Origin: Bacteroidota bacterium
GTDB lineage: Bacteria > Bacteroidota > Bacteroidia > Cytophagales > Cyclobacteriaceae
Assembly: GCA_023431285.1 (NCBI GenBank)
Contig: JAEYXN010000156.1
Coordinates: 1 to 13,990 of the forward strand
DNA length: 13,990 nucleotides
Direction of reading: 5' to 3'
In this document: piece after piece, positions 1 to 7,120 of the stretch
Position numbering within the stretch: position 1 is the first letter of the stretch
Layout: each line of letters opens with the position of its first letter
Made by a program: the position numbers and the translations under genes
Notes under the pieces: model-generated
The model's database searches: none
What the model was told of the DNA's origin: nothing
The model's input: the letters and a program-made list of their open reading frames with translations, nothing else

Positions 1-1
1 C

Positions 2-736
2 TTCCCATCTGATACGACGGCGCTGATTATCAATGAGGCTGCGGCAAGAGAGTTCGGATTTGAAAACGCTGTTGGCGAAGAGATCATCTACACCAGCGAC
101 GGACGAGCTGAGCGATTGAAAATCATCGGCGTTGTGAAGAACTTTAATTTTGAGTCATTCAAAACCGGTGTGAGGCCTATTTCAATCAGGTTGACCACCA
201 ACGCTAATAATATCCTGGTAAGATATCAGGGAAGCGCGACTGAAGTAGTAGAGAATGTGTCAAAGGTTTGGAAGGAAACGGACCCAAATCAACCCTTCGA
301 ATACAGCTTCCTCGATCAGGAGTTTGACTCACTGTTTCGGGCTGAACAACGGATGGGTGTGATTTCAACGATCTTCAGCGGCCTCGCGATATTCATTGCT
401 TGTCTTGGATTGTTTGCACTCGCTGCATTTACCGCCGAACAGAGAACAAAAGAGATTGGCATTCGAAAAGCTCTTGGCGCCAGCACCTTCAATCTCGTAT
501 ACATTCTTTCGAAAGAGTTTACTATTCTGGTCACAGTTGCCTTTTTACCCGCAGCGGTGTGTGCATGGTATTTTGCTAATGAATGGCTGGCAGGATTTGC
601 TCACAGAATAGATATTGACCCGGTCGTTTTCATCCTTAGTGGTGTTGGAGCCATCGTCGTGGCATGGCTAACGGTCGGCTATCAGGCCGTAAAGGCGGCC
701 GCCACGAACCCTGTCAAATCTCTTCGATATGAATGA
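2..736 (+). CDS. FtsX/MacB-type ABC transporter permease, C-terminal part (5' end outside window)
   Basis: The frame is open from the left edge to the TGA at 734-736, giving 244 residues; the TTG at 116 is internal, not a start. The opening residues (ALIINEAAAREFGFENAVGE) match the end of the periplasmic MacB-like domain common in Bacteroidota permeases. Three hydrophobic segments follow at about window residues 120-143, 172-194 and 208-227. After the first comes RTKEIGIRKALGAS, the FtsX-domain signature, and the protein ends NPVKSLRYE, the usual terminus of this family. Such permeases work with a separate ATPase in the inner membrane, moving substrates or transmitting force at the periplasmic side rather than importing solutes. 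The substrate cannot be told. No ATPase gene is visible. Complete relatives are about 800 residues, so roughly two thirds of the gene lies to the left. Confidence 0.93.
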   Translation, partial: FPSDTTALIINEAAAREFGFENAVGEEIIYTSDGRAERLKIIGVVKNFNFESFKTGVRPISIRLTTNANNILVRYQGSATEVVENVSKVWKETDPNQPFEYSFLDQEFDSLFRAEQRMGVISTIFSGLAIFIACLGLFALAAFTAEQRTKEIGIRKALGASTFNLVYILSKEFTILVTVAFLPAAVCAWYFANEWLAGFAHRIDIDPVVFILSGVGAIVVAWLTVGYQAVKAAATNPVKSLRYE

Positions 737-820
737 TCAGAAGCGAACAAGAGGGGGCGTTTCTAACGCAAAATCAATGTTTTTTGTGCTGTTTTATTAA
801 GTTCCTAAGGGATAGCATTT

Positions 821-852
821 TTGAGTGGAAGTTTGAGTAAATTATATCTTTA
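821..852 (+). promoter_or_regulatory. candidate Bacteroidota-type promoter for the 99-residue protein
   Basis: TTG at 821-823 (preceded by T's) lies 21 bases before TATCTTTA at 845-852, which matches the Bacteroidota -7 consensus TAnnTTTG at all but the last base. The predicted transcript would start about 858, only a few bases before the ATG at 863, so the leader would be very short. This is pattern matching in an A/T-rich stretch, hence low confidence. Confidence 0.3.
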
Positions 853-862
853 ACGAAGTATT

Positions 863-1162
863 ATGGATACTCAGAAACGCTCAAAAAAACTACTGCGCAG
901 CCTTATCAATGATTCGATCAGGGATTCAATCAGCAGCCTTCAACTGCCTGAACCTTCAAGCAAGATCAAGAAGCTGATTGATCGCAGTTCCAAAAAATTA
1001 GCAGCAGCTTACGCAGAAGTTTTAAAAAAGGAAGATAAGAAGAAAAGGAAGGCTGAAAAGATGCTGGAGGCTGCCGTGCATGGAGAAGAGAAGAAGAAAA
1101 GAAAGATTGAAAAGAATCTTCAGCGGCGAACTTCCGCACCGCACGAACCGATTAAGCTTTAA
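863..1162 (+). CDS. hypothetical lysine-rich 99-residue protein
   Basis: Not recognised as a named family. It starts at ATG 863 and has no signal peptide or membrane segment, so it is probably cytoplasmic. Residues 1-50 are mixed Ser/Lys/Leu; residues 51-90 are almost entirely charged and likely helical. Within that part a block E[DE]KKKRK[AI]EK[MN]L occurs twice, at residues 57-68 and 75-86, a period of 18 residues (five alpha-helical turns). The protein is strongly basic, which would suit binding to nucleic acid or to an acidic partner, but this is inference only. It has its own terminator at 1181-1213 and stands 126 bases after the permease gene. The open frame, good start and dedicated terminator support a real gene. 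Confidence 0.7.
   Translation: MDTQKRSKKLLRSLINDSIRDSISSLQLPEPSSKIKKLIDRSSKKLAAAYAEVLKKEDKKKRKAEKMLEAAVHGEEKKKRKIEKNLQRRTSAPHEPIKL
1031..1120 (+). repeat. imperfect 36-base direct repeat inside the lysine-rich gene
   Basis: Units at 1031-1066 and 1085-1120 are 54 bases apart and encode the two E[DE]KKKRK[AI]EK[MN]L blocks. They are in frame and similar in DNA as well as protein (shared core aagaagaaaag), consistent with an old internal duplication. Confidence 0.6.
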
Positions 1163-1180
1163 GTCTTAAAATATTCCTTG

Positions 1181-1213
1181 GAGAGGGTTGTGATCACAGC
1201 CCTCTCTTTTTTT
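1181..1213 (+). terminator. strong rho-independent terminator
   Basis: GAGAGGGTTGTG at 1181-1192 pairs with CACAGCCCTCTC at 1195-1206, with one G-T pair (realistically an 11-bp stem and a GATC loop), followed by seven T's at 1207-1213. It lies 18 bases past the stop of the 99-residue gene. Its distal arm and T-tract are also the last codons (KKRGL) and stop of crtY on the other strand. On the minus strand the hairpin is not followed by a clean T-run, so it should work mainly for the plus strand. Confidence 0.88.
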
Positions 1214-1907
1214 GTACTCGCCCTGACGAAAGAAACCACTCGTAGATTGTTATGTTAATAAGGATAAGCAGCATTCCATAGAACGTATCTTCTACCGGAA
1301 TCGTCCCCAGCCTCATTCCAAGATTCTCAGAGTCGTCGTACCACACCACCTCACCTGGAATAAAAGAACCAGTAAGGATACCGTTGACGATAGAAAAAGG
1401 AATGAGCACAAACAGGAACGAAAAGTAGAAGCGACCCATATACCTTGAGCGAAGCTTTAAAAGATGATAAGCTATAAAAATCCCCGTTAAAATAAAGGTA
1501 ACACCTGTATAAGCACGATCAATATACGCTGCACCGGCTATCAGTAGTCCTGTTGCAAGTACACTTGATATTATGTCCTGGGCAAAGTAGAAATAATCTT
1601 TTTTGATAAGATAATTTAAGGAGAAGTAGATGAACACACAGGAATACGGAATGCATATAAAGAACATGATTTCCTCTATCGGGAGATGTCCGATGCTCAT
1701 ACCGGTTACGTAATCGTCATTGAATCCCCAGATACCAAGGGAGGTATAAATCTCATCCCAGATAATAAAGAACAAAGCAGGAATAAGTATTGCCGGAAGA
1801 AGCGCCTTCCATGTTTTATAAAATGGAGCCTTTGAATAAAAGCTTGCCAGAAACGGAATAGAAATGCTTGCCAGATTGATTGTAAGATATAAGTACTTTG
1901 AGTTCAA
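1194..1907 (-). CDS. crtY: lycopene cyclase, fused CrtYc-CrtYd type
   Basis: Membrane enzyme that closes both ends of lycopene to give beta-carotene. The 237-residue protein contains both halves of the heterodimeric (CrtYc/CrtYd) cyclase in one chain: IIWDEIYTSLGIWGFN at about 48-63 and LPIEEIMFF at 75-83 in the first half, and the matching GTIPVEDTFYG at 201-211 in the second. The paired P-x-E-[ED] motifs are the conserved acidic residues of this family. About seven hydrophobic segments span the chain. The start is a TTG at 1905-1907 inside TTGA, overlapping the crtZ stop by 4 bases; this start fits the family's usual N-terminus (YLYLTIN), and no ATG fits. Last gene of the operon; its final codons lie in the terminator hairpin of the opposing gene. 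Unrelated to the FAD-dependent CrtY of proteobacteria. Confidence 0.93.
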   Translation of the reverse strand: MNSKYLYLTINLASISIPFLASFYSKAPFYKTWKALLPAILIPALFFIIWDEIYTSLGIWGFNDDYVTGMSIGHLPIEEIMFFICIPYSCVFIYFSLNYLIKKDYFYFAQDIISSVLATGLLIAGAAYIDRAYTGVTFILTGIFIAYHLLKLRSRYMGRFYFSFLFVLIPFSIVNGILTGSFIPGEVVWYDDSENLGMRLGTIPVEDTFYGMLLILINITIYEWFLSSGRVQKKRGL

Positions 1908-2404
1908 GTCTGTTGAGTTTCTTTTCGGTGTTTTTTGAAAGTAAATTTCCTCGGCTCATACTTTTTAGGTGCATACAAAAATCCAAAAGCTTCGCAGCCT
2001 TCTTTGGTATGCTTAGCATGATGGATATAATGAGCGTGAATCATTCGCTGCAGGTACCGGCTTCTTCTTTCTGGTCTCCACCTGATCCGTTGATGAACAA
2101 TAATATCGTGAAAGATAAAATAGAATGCTCCATAACAGAATATTCCCAGCCCGACAGCGAGCATATAAGGATTATATACCACCAGACTGAAATAATAAAA
2201 TATCCCAATAGACGGGAGGCTGAATACGACGGCAAACAAATCGTTCTTTTCTAACTTATGGTCATGCACAGTATGATGTGATTTGTGCCAGTTCCATAAT
2301 ATTCCGTGCATAATGTATTTATGCGTAAACCAGGCTACGAACTCCCAAAACAGAAAGGTTCCTATTACGATCAGCCCACAAAGTATTATTGTTGTCGCGC
2401 TCAT
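1904..2404 (-). CDS. crtZ: beta-carotene 3-hydroxylase (fatty acid hydroxylase superfamily)
   Basis: Non-haem di-iron membrane enzyme that adds hydroxyls at C3 and C3' of beta-carotene, giving zeaxanthin via beta-cryptoxanthin. The histidine clusters that bind iron are all present: HKYIMH (28-33), HKSHH (40-44), HDIIVH (99-104) and HAHYIHHAKH (123-132). Hydrophobic segments lie at about 5-25, 57-76 and 80-100. At 166 residues it has normal CrtZ length. The ATG at 2402-2404 shares one base with the TAA of the SRPBCC gene upstream (TAATG), and its TGA overlaps the TTG of crtY, so the three genes are probably translationally coupled. Basic C-terminus (KKYEPRKFTFKKHRK), as is usual. Confidence 0.93.
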   Translation of the reverse strand: MSATTIILCGLIVIGTFLFWEFVAWFTHKYIMHGILWNWHKSHHTVHDHKLEKNDLFAVVFSLPSIGIFYYFSLVVYNPYMLAVGLGIFCYGAFYFIFHDIIVHQRIRWRPERRSRYLQRMIHAHYIHHAKHTKEGCEAFGFLYAPKKYEPRKFTFKKHRKETQQT

Positions 2405-2886
2405 TATGCTGATTTTAATATTCGCTTATCTTTAAAGATGTCTGCCAATATTTTGAACCTGTAGTCAAAAATACTATTTAGTTGGCGGTGGACAAAAAGG
2501 GCGTGTGCAAATTGTCCCAAGACTCCCAACGGGAGAGCATAGCTCACTTCATCCGTCATTTCAACCCCTCCGTCTACTTCTTCAAAGAAATGTTCGTGGT
2601 GCCACCATTTGTATGGCCCAAACAATTGCTTATCTACAAAGTAATGTGGCTCGCGGACATGCGAGATCTCCGTTACCCATGTCATGCGTACAAATGGCAA
2701 TACGCTGACTTTGTACCGGATGATCTGTCCAGCGTACATCGGAGTGTAGCGAACCGCGTCAATAATACGAAAGTCCATGTACGACGGAGTAATGGTCGCA
2801 AGATTCCCTGGGGAGGAAAAGAACATCCACGCTTCGTGCAAGGTGATTGGTAAGAATTGCTTTCTCTTTAGAGTATAGGTTCTCAT
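2404..2886 (-). CDS. SRPBCC (START/Bet v 1-like) family protein
   Basis: A 160-residue soluble protein of the SRPBCC fold, which forms a deep hydrophobic ligand pocket. The N-terminus (RKQFLPITLHEAWMFFSSPGNLATITP, about 8-34) is typical: a first strand, then the helix-loop with the F-x-x-P-x-N-L pattern. It continues with GPYKWWHHEHFFEE near 90-103 and a long C-terminal helix. No signal peptide or membrane segment. It lies between photolyase (37-base gap) and crtZ (1-base overlap), so it is made together with the pigment enzymes. Its biochemical role is not known from the sequence; binding or delivering a hydrophobic carotenoid intermediate is an attractive but unproven inference. Homologues near other genes are often loosely labelled polyketide cyclase or cell-division inhibitor. 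Confidence 0.85.
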   Translation of the reverse strand: MRTYTLKRKQFLPITLHEAWMFFSSPGNLATITPSYMDFRIIDAVRYTPMYAGQIIRYKVSVLPFVRMTWVTEISHVREPHYFVDKQLFGPYKWWHHEHFFEEVDGGVEMTDEVSYALPLGVLGQFAHALFVHRQLNSIFDYRFKILADIFKDKRILKSA

Positions 2887-2923
2887 TCAGGAATAAGAAC
2901 ATTCAAACAGTCGGATTGTTCCA

Positions 2924-4255
2924 TTATCCGGATCTTTCGAGCGCTTTTTGATAAGTTCTTAGGGCTCGTTCCCTTGCAGAGGTATGCTCGACTATCGGAC
3001 GGGCATATTTTTCGGTTCCGAACTCTGGTACCCACTTCTTTACATATGCATTGGAGGGGTCGAAACGTCTGCTTTGCAACGCAGGATTGAATATTCTGAA
3101 ATATGGTGCCGCATCGCACCCGCTACCCGCCGCCCATTGCCATCCGCCATTGTTGGAGGCTAGGTCGTAATCCAGGAGTTTCTTTGCGAAGTATGCCTCA
3201 CCCCATCGCCAATCTATCAGGAGATGTTTAGTCAGAAAACTGGCCGCAACCATCCGTACGCGGTTATGCATGAATCCCGTTTTATTGAGTTCCCGCATGC
3301 CGGCATCCACCAATGGGTATCCCGTATTACCACCACACCAGAGATGAAACTCTCTCTCGTCGTTGCGCCAGGGAATCCTGTCGTAGGCAGGCTTGAATGA
3401 ACTGGTTACCACCTGCGGAAAATGGTACAGGATCATTGAATAAAACTCTCGCCATATCAGTTCTTTTAAGAAGGTTTCATTGTTCTTCAAAGCAAAACCT
3501 GCAAGCGCTCTGATGCTTATGGTCCCGAACCGTAAATGTACTCCAAGGCGTGAGGTTCCATCGATGGCGGGTATGTCACGAGTCTTGTTATAGTTTGAGA
3601 TTAGCTTTCTTTTGATCACGCGCGGTGGTAACTCTATCCCGGAGGATCTGAATCCAATGGCTTCGATCGCAGGGATGCGAAACGGATCAACATTCAATAA
3701 CGAGGATAAATATTTATCTGCGGGATACGGACGTAGATAAAACTTTGTGAGCGTATTCTTCCACTGCCGTGAATAAGGTGTGAAAACTGTGTATGGTGTT
3801 CCATCACTCTTCACAACTTCATCCTTATCAAAAATTACCTGATCCTTGAATGTCCGGAAAGGTATCCCTTTTGCGTTTAGAATCTCGCCAACCTTCTCAT
3901 CTCTTTCTCTTGCGTATGGTTCATAATCATGGTTGGTGTAAACCGCTTTAGGTGATATCGATCTAAAAAGATCGACAGGGTCACCATGGAGTACCAACAA
4001 AGAGCTCCCGAATTTGACGAATTCGTCATTCAGTATATTCAGCGACTCCAGAATAAACTCAACTCTTGGATCTGCCTTTTCTTCAAGGTCATTCAGGATG
4101 GTAGTATCCAGAATGAAGACTGGAAGTACCTTTTCGTTTTCGCGAAGGGCATAATATAATCCAGCGTTGTCCGAAACCCTGAGATCCCGCCGGTACCAAA
4201 AAATGGTAACGTCCGGGTGAATATGTGATAATAGATCGGAATGAAGATTCGACAC
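2924..4255 (-). CDS. phr: deoxyribodipyrimidine photolyase (class I cryptochrome/photolyase family)
   Basis: Repairs UV-induced pyrimidine dimers with blue-light energy, using FAD and an antenna chromophore. Counting from GTG at 4255 (443 residues): the alpha/beta antenna domain begins VTIFWYRRDLRVSDNAGL at about 16-33; the FAD domain has TSRLGVHLRFG at 234-244, ELIWREFY at 265-272, NTGYPLVDAGMREL near 310-323 and NNGGWQWAAGSGCDAAPYFRIFNP near 368-391. Tryptophans at 306, 349 and 372 match the electron-transfer triad of E. coli PhrB. The start is uncertain: there is no ATG. GTG at 4255 lies 7 bases past the idi stop; TTG at 4285 would overlap idi by 23 bases and add 10 residues. The pigment operon context suggests shared induction by light. 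A (6-4) or cryptochrome role is less likely but not excluded. Confidence 0.93.
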   Translation of the reverse strand: MSNLHSDLLSHIHPDVTIFWYRRDLRVSDNAGLYYALRENEKVLPVFILDTTILNDLEEKADPRVEFILESLNILNDEFVKFGSSLLVLHGDPVDLFRSISPKAVYTNHDYEPYARERDEKVGEILNAKGIPFRTFKDQVIFDKDEVVKSDGTPYTVFTPYSRQWKNTLTKFYLRPYPADKYLSSLLNVDPFRIPAIEAIGFRSSGIELPPRVIKRKLISNYNKTRDIPAIDGTSRLGVHLRFGTISIRALAGFALKNNETFLKELIWREFYSMILYHFPQVVTSSFKPAYDRIPWRNDEREFHLWCGGNTGYPLVDAGMRELNKTGFMHNRVRMVAASFLTKHLLIDWRWGEAYFAKKLLDYDLASNNGGWQWAAGSGCDAAPYFRIFNPALQSRRFDPSNAYVKKWVPEFGTEKYARPIVEHTSARERALRTYQKALERSG

Positions 4256-4262
4256 GTTGTCG

Positions 4263-4778
4263 TTATGTGGGTTGGCGGCGTGCAAGCTCGCGATCCATAA
4301 TTAACTTGAACCAGTGGGTGTATTGCTCAGGCTGATTATTCATGTCCTCCAGAAGCGAAGGGATATCGATATATTTCCATTCGTCTACTTCTTCGATGTT
4401 GATATTGGGAGCATCGTCGGTTACAGCTACGAATACGTGGTCGAGCTCGTGTTCAGTAAGCCCATGATCCAACGAAGCACGATAAATGAATTTGTACGCG
4501 TATTCACTTTCTACCTCAAGACCCATCTCGTGTTTCAGTCTGCGGCGGGTAGCCTCTGTGATAGACTCTCCCGGCGCAGGGTGGCTGCAGCAGGCGTTGG
4601 TCCATAACCCTCCGCTGTGATACTTTGTACGGGCACGTCTCTGGAGGAGCATATCTCCCTTGCTGTTGAAGACCAGAATAGAAAAAGCCCGGTGAAGCAC
4701 GCCACGTTGATGTGCTTCCAGTTTTTCCATTGTACCGATGGAATTATCCTGCTCGTCAACCAAGATGACCTGTTCCAT
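4263..4778 (-). CDS. idi: isopentenyl-diphosphate delta-isomerase, type 1
   Basis: Cytoplasmic enzyme interconverting isopentenyl diphosphate and dimethylallyl diphosphate, the precursors of geranylgeranyl diphosphate for carotenoids. It is a Nudix-fold protein of 171 residues (E. coli Idi is 182). The catalytic cysteine is in TNACCSHP (60-67, Cys64), the glutamate in TEHELDHVFVA (108-118, Glu111), and metal ligands include His23/His29 and His66. The degenerate Nudix helix is EATRRRLKHEMGLE (75-88), and a tryptophan (Trp156, THWFKLIM) matches the active-site tryptophan of the family. The ATG at 4776-4778 shares its A with the TGA of crtB (TGATG), so translation is likely coupled. Placement between crtB and photolyase ties the isomerase to pigment supply. 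Confidence 0.95.
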   Translation of the reverse strand: MEQVILVDEQDNSIGTMEKLEAHQRGVLHRAFSILVFNSKGDMLLQRRARTKYHSGGLWTNACCSHPAPGESITEATRRRLKHEMGLEVESEYAYKFIYRASLDHGLTEHELDHVFVAVTDDAPNINIEEVDEWKYIDIPSLLEDMNNQPEQYTHWFKLIMDRELARRQPT

Positions 4779-5614
4779 CAGATAAGATTAAATTGATGTT
4801 TGAGATAGGAGTAAGCCAATAATTGCGCCTTATGTGGATTTGGAATTCTGATTCTGCTCTTTAATACAAGATGCGATGGGGTATTGCGGATCTTTTTGAA
4901 GAGCGCCAGATAATAAACATAGGCAATATACACTCCGAACCTTGCCTTTCTAGGAAGCTGCTTTATTCCCACGTAAGCGTGATGAAAGTCCGCCGCGATA
5001 CTTTCTTCGATCTGTCCTTTTGTATCATCGGTAAAATTCTCCAAATCAATTCCTGGAAAATATTGGCGACCCATAAGGACATAATCTTCATTCAGATCGC
5101 GAAGAAAATTGATCTTCTGAAATGCCGACCCCAGACTCATAGCATATGGTTTCAACTTTTCATAAAGCGCACAATCTCCTTCAACAAATACTTTCAGACA
5201 CATCAATCCTACAACTTCAGCAGATCCGAGTATATATTCCCTAAACGTTTTTTCATCATACTCTTTCTTCAGCAAATCCATTTTCATGCTATGAAGAAAT
5301 TGTTCGATCAGTGATTCGTCAATCTTGAATTTGTTAACGGTGTGTTGAAAAGAGTTCAGAATAGGATTGAGGCTGATCTTTTGATGAATAGCTGCGTAAG
5401 TTTCAGCGCGAAATTTTTCCAGCAGCTCAGCCTTATCGAACTCATGAAACGTGTCGACTATCTCATCTGCAAAACGCACAAACCCATAGATGGCGTAAAT
5501 AGGATCGCGCAGCCCTGGCTCCAGACACCTTATCCCCAGGGAAAAGGATGTACTGTATGCTTTAGTAGTTAGCCTGCTGCAGCGTATTGAAACCTGGTCA
5601 AAAAGGTCTTTCAT
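4778..5614 (-). CDS. crtB: phytoene synthase (squalene/phytoene synthase family)
   Basis: Condenses two geranylgeranyl diphosphates head-to-head, through prephytoene diphosphate, to phytoene: the committed step to C40 carotenoids. The 278-residue protein has both aspartate motifs that bind the Mg-diphosphates: ADEIVD at 49-54 and LRDLNED at 171-177. The N-terminal STSFSLG (21-27) and IYAIYGFVRFAD (39-50) are also typical. Normal family length is 270-310. The ATG at 5612-5614 follows directly on the crtI stop with no gap (TGAATG). A dehydrosqualene synthase (CrtM, C30) has the same fold, but the pairing with this CrtI, CrtY and CrtZ supports C40. Confidence 0.94.
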   Translation of the reverse strand: MKDLFDQVSIRCSRLTTKAYSTSFSLGIRCLEPGLRDPIYAIYGFVRFADEIVDTFHEFDKAELLEKFRAETYAAIHQKISLNPILNSFQHTVNKFKIDESLIEQFLHSMKMDLLKKEYDEKTFREYILGSAEVVGLMCLKVFVEGDCALYEKLKPYAMSLGSAFQKINFLRDLNEDYVLMGRQYFPGIDLENFTDDTKGQIEESIAADFHHAYVGIKQLPRKARFGVYIAYVYYLALFKKIRNTPSHLVLKSRIRIPNPHKAQLLAYSYLKHQFNLI

Positions 5615-7096
5615 TCACGAGAAGGTTTGTTGGTGACGTTGAATTAATTCTTTTGCAACTACTTCTCCGGAGATGATTGATGGGGGTACACCAGGCCCCG
5701 GAACAGTGAGCTGACCAGTAAAAAACAGATTCGGAACCTTTTTGTTTATTATTGATGGCTTGAGATTGGCTGTTTGCCAAAGAGTATTAGCCAGTCCATA
5801 TGCGTTTCCTTTAAAAGCATTGTAATCAGTGACAAAGTCTTTGTGTGCGTAACTCTTTTTGAAAACTATATGTGGTCTGATTGACTGCCCTGTTAATGCT
5901 TCAAGCCTGTCCATTACAAGTTTGAAATATTTTTCGCGTACGTTTTCATTATCGTCTAACCCTGGGGCTACTGGGATGAGAATAAAAACGTTCTCACAAC
6001 CTTCCGGCGCGACTGAAGGATCTGTTTTCGAAGGGCACGAAACATAGAACTGCGGTGACGAAGGCCACTGCGGTTTTTCATAGATTTCCCGGGCGTGCTG
6101 CTTGAAATCCTGGTCGAAGAAAAGCGTGTGGTGGAGTAAGCCTTCAACCTTCTTATTGATACCCAGATAAAATATCAGGCTCGAAGGAGCGAGGGTTCTG
6201 CCTTCCCAATATGATGGAGTGTAACGTCTGTGTGAAGCAGGTAGGAGATGCTGTTCAACATGATGGTAGTCGGCTCCGGCAACAATGTAATCATAAGCTT
6301 CTTCCTGGCCATTGACACTCATTCCCTTTGCCTTCACGCCATTCATGCGTATGGAGTCTACGTTGGATGAGGTACGAATGCGGACTCCCATTGACGTAGC
6401 GACATCAGCCATGCCCTCGATAATCTTGTGCATTCCTCCCTGGGGATACCAGGTTCCGAGTGCCATATCTGCATAGTTCATCAAACTATAGAGCGCCGGC
6501 GTTTTCTCCGGTGTCGATCCAAGGAAAAGTACAGGAAACTCCAGGAGTTGGACCAATCGCTCATTGCGAAAGAATTTGCGGATGTAAGATGATATCGACT
6601 GAAATACATGCAACCTGAACATTCCTTTGATCACCCTGCCATCGACGAGTTCTGATAATGACAGCCCGGGTTTGTAAACCAGGTTTTTTATCCCAAGCTC
6701 GTATTTAAACTCACCCTCCTTGAGAAACTTTTCAAGTTGGAACGCACTCCCCGGCTCGATCTTTTCAAAGAGCTTTTTCAACTCATCGACGCCTGAAGGG
6801 ATATCCAGGTAGTCATCCTTAGCATAAACAATCCTGTACGATGGATCAAGTCGCTTAAGGTCGTAAAAGTCAGTGGTGGAACGCCCGAAAGACTGAAAGA
6901 ATTTTTCAAATACATCCGGCATCCAATACCAACTGGGCCCCATGTCAAAAACAAATCCTTTCTCTGAGAATGATCGGGCACGCCCGCCGATAGAATTATT
7001 TTTTTCGAATAACGTGACATCGAAGCCTGCCTTCGCGAGGAAACTCGCCGATGAGAGACCGGCGAAACCAGATCCGATGACTGCTATCCGCTTCAC
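5615..7096 (-). CDS. crtI: phytoene desaturase (CrtI family)
   Basis: FAD-dependent, membrane-associated desaturase that converts phytoene stepwise to lycopene. The 493-residue protein opens with the dinucleotide-binding fold VIGSGFAGLSSASFLAKAG (G8-x-G10-x-x-G13), followed by the acidic strand end (LFEK, 29-32) and GGRARS (37-42). The C-terminal FAD motif NLFFTGQLTVPGPGVPPSI is at about 453-471. Length is normal (490-510). The start is GTG at 7094-7096; no ATG could give the complete FAD fold. It lies 24 bases after the sigma-factor gene and directly abuts crtB. Related enzymes (CrtD, CrtO, CrtN) share the fold; the adjacent crtB and the lack of a second desaturase here favour CrtI. Confidence 0.94.
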   Translation of the reverse strand: MKRIAVIGSGFAGLSSASFLAKAGFDVTLFEKNNSIGGRARSFSEKGFVFDMGPSWYWMPDVFEKFFQSFGRSTTDFYDLKRLDPSYRIVYAKDDYLDIPSGVDELKKLFEKIEPGSAFQLEKFLKEGEFKYELGIKNLVYKPGLSLSELVDGRVIKGMFRLHVFQSISSYIRKFFRNERLVQLLEFPVLFLGSTPEKTPALYSLMNYADMALGTWYPQGGMHKIIEGMADVATSMGVRIRTSSNVDSIRMNGVKAKGMSVNGQEEAYDYIVAGADYHHVEQHLLPASHRRYTPSYWEGRTLAPSSLIFYLGINKKVEGLLHHTLFFDQDFKQHAREIYEKPQWPSSPQFYVSCPSKTDPSVAPEGCENVFILIPVAPGLDDNENVREKYFKLVMDRLEALTGQSIRPHIVFKKSYAHKDFVTDYNAFKGNAYGLANTLWQTANLKPSIINKKVPNLFFTGQLTVPGPGVPPSIISGEVVAKELIQRHQQTFS

Positions 7097-7120
7097 TTTA
7101 CTTTTTGGTTGAATCCGAAG

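Noticed and set aside
757..769. Hairpin GCGTT-TCT-AACGC after the permease stop as a terminator
   Set aside because: Only 5 bp of stem, and the next bases are AAAATCAATG; the T-run starts about 10 bases later, too far for a rho-independent terminator.
2482..2853. 123-codon plus-strand open frame opposite the SRPBCC gene
   Set aside because: Antisense of a well-supported gene; no motif or start context in its favour.
4871..5314. 147-codon open frame on the plus strand opposite crtB
   Set aside because: It mirrors a clearly conserved coding gene, has no recognisable motifs and an unlikely composition; it is an antisense shadow.
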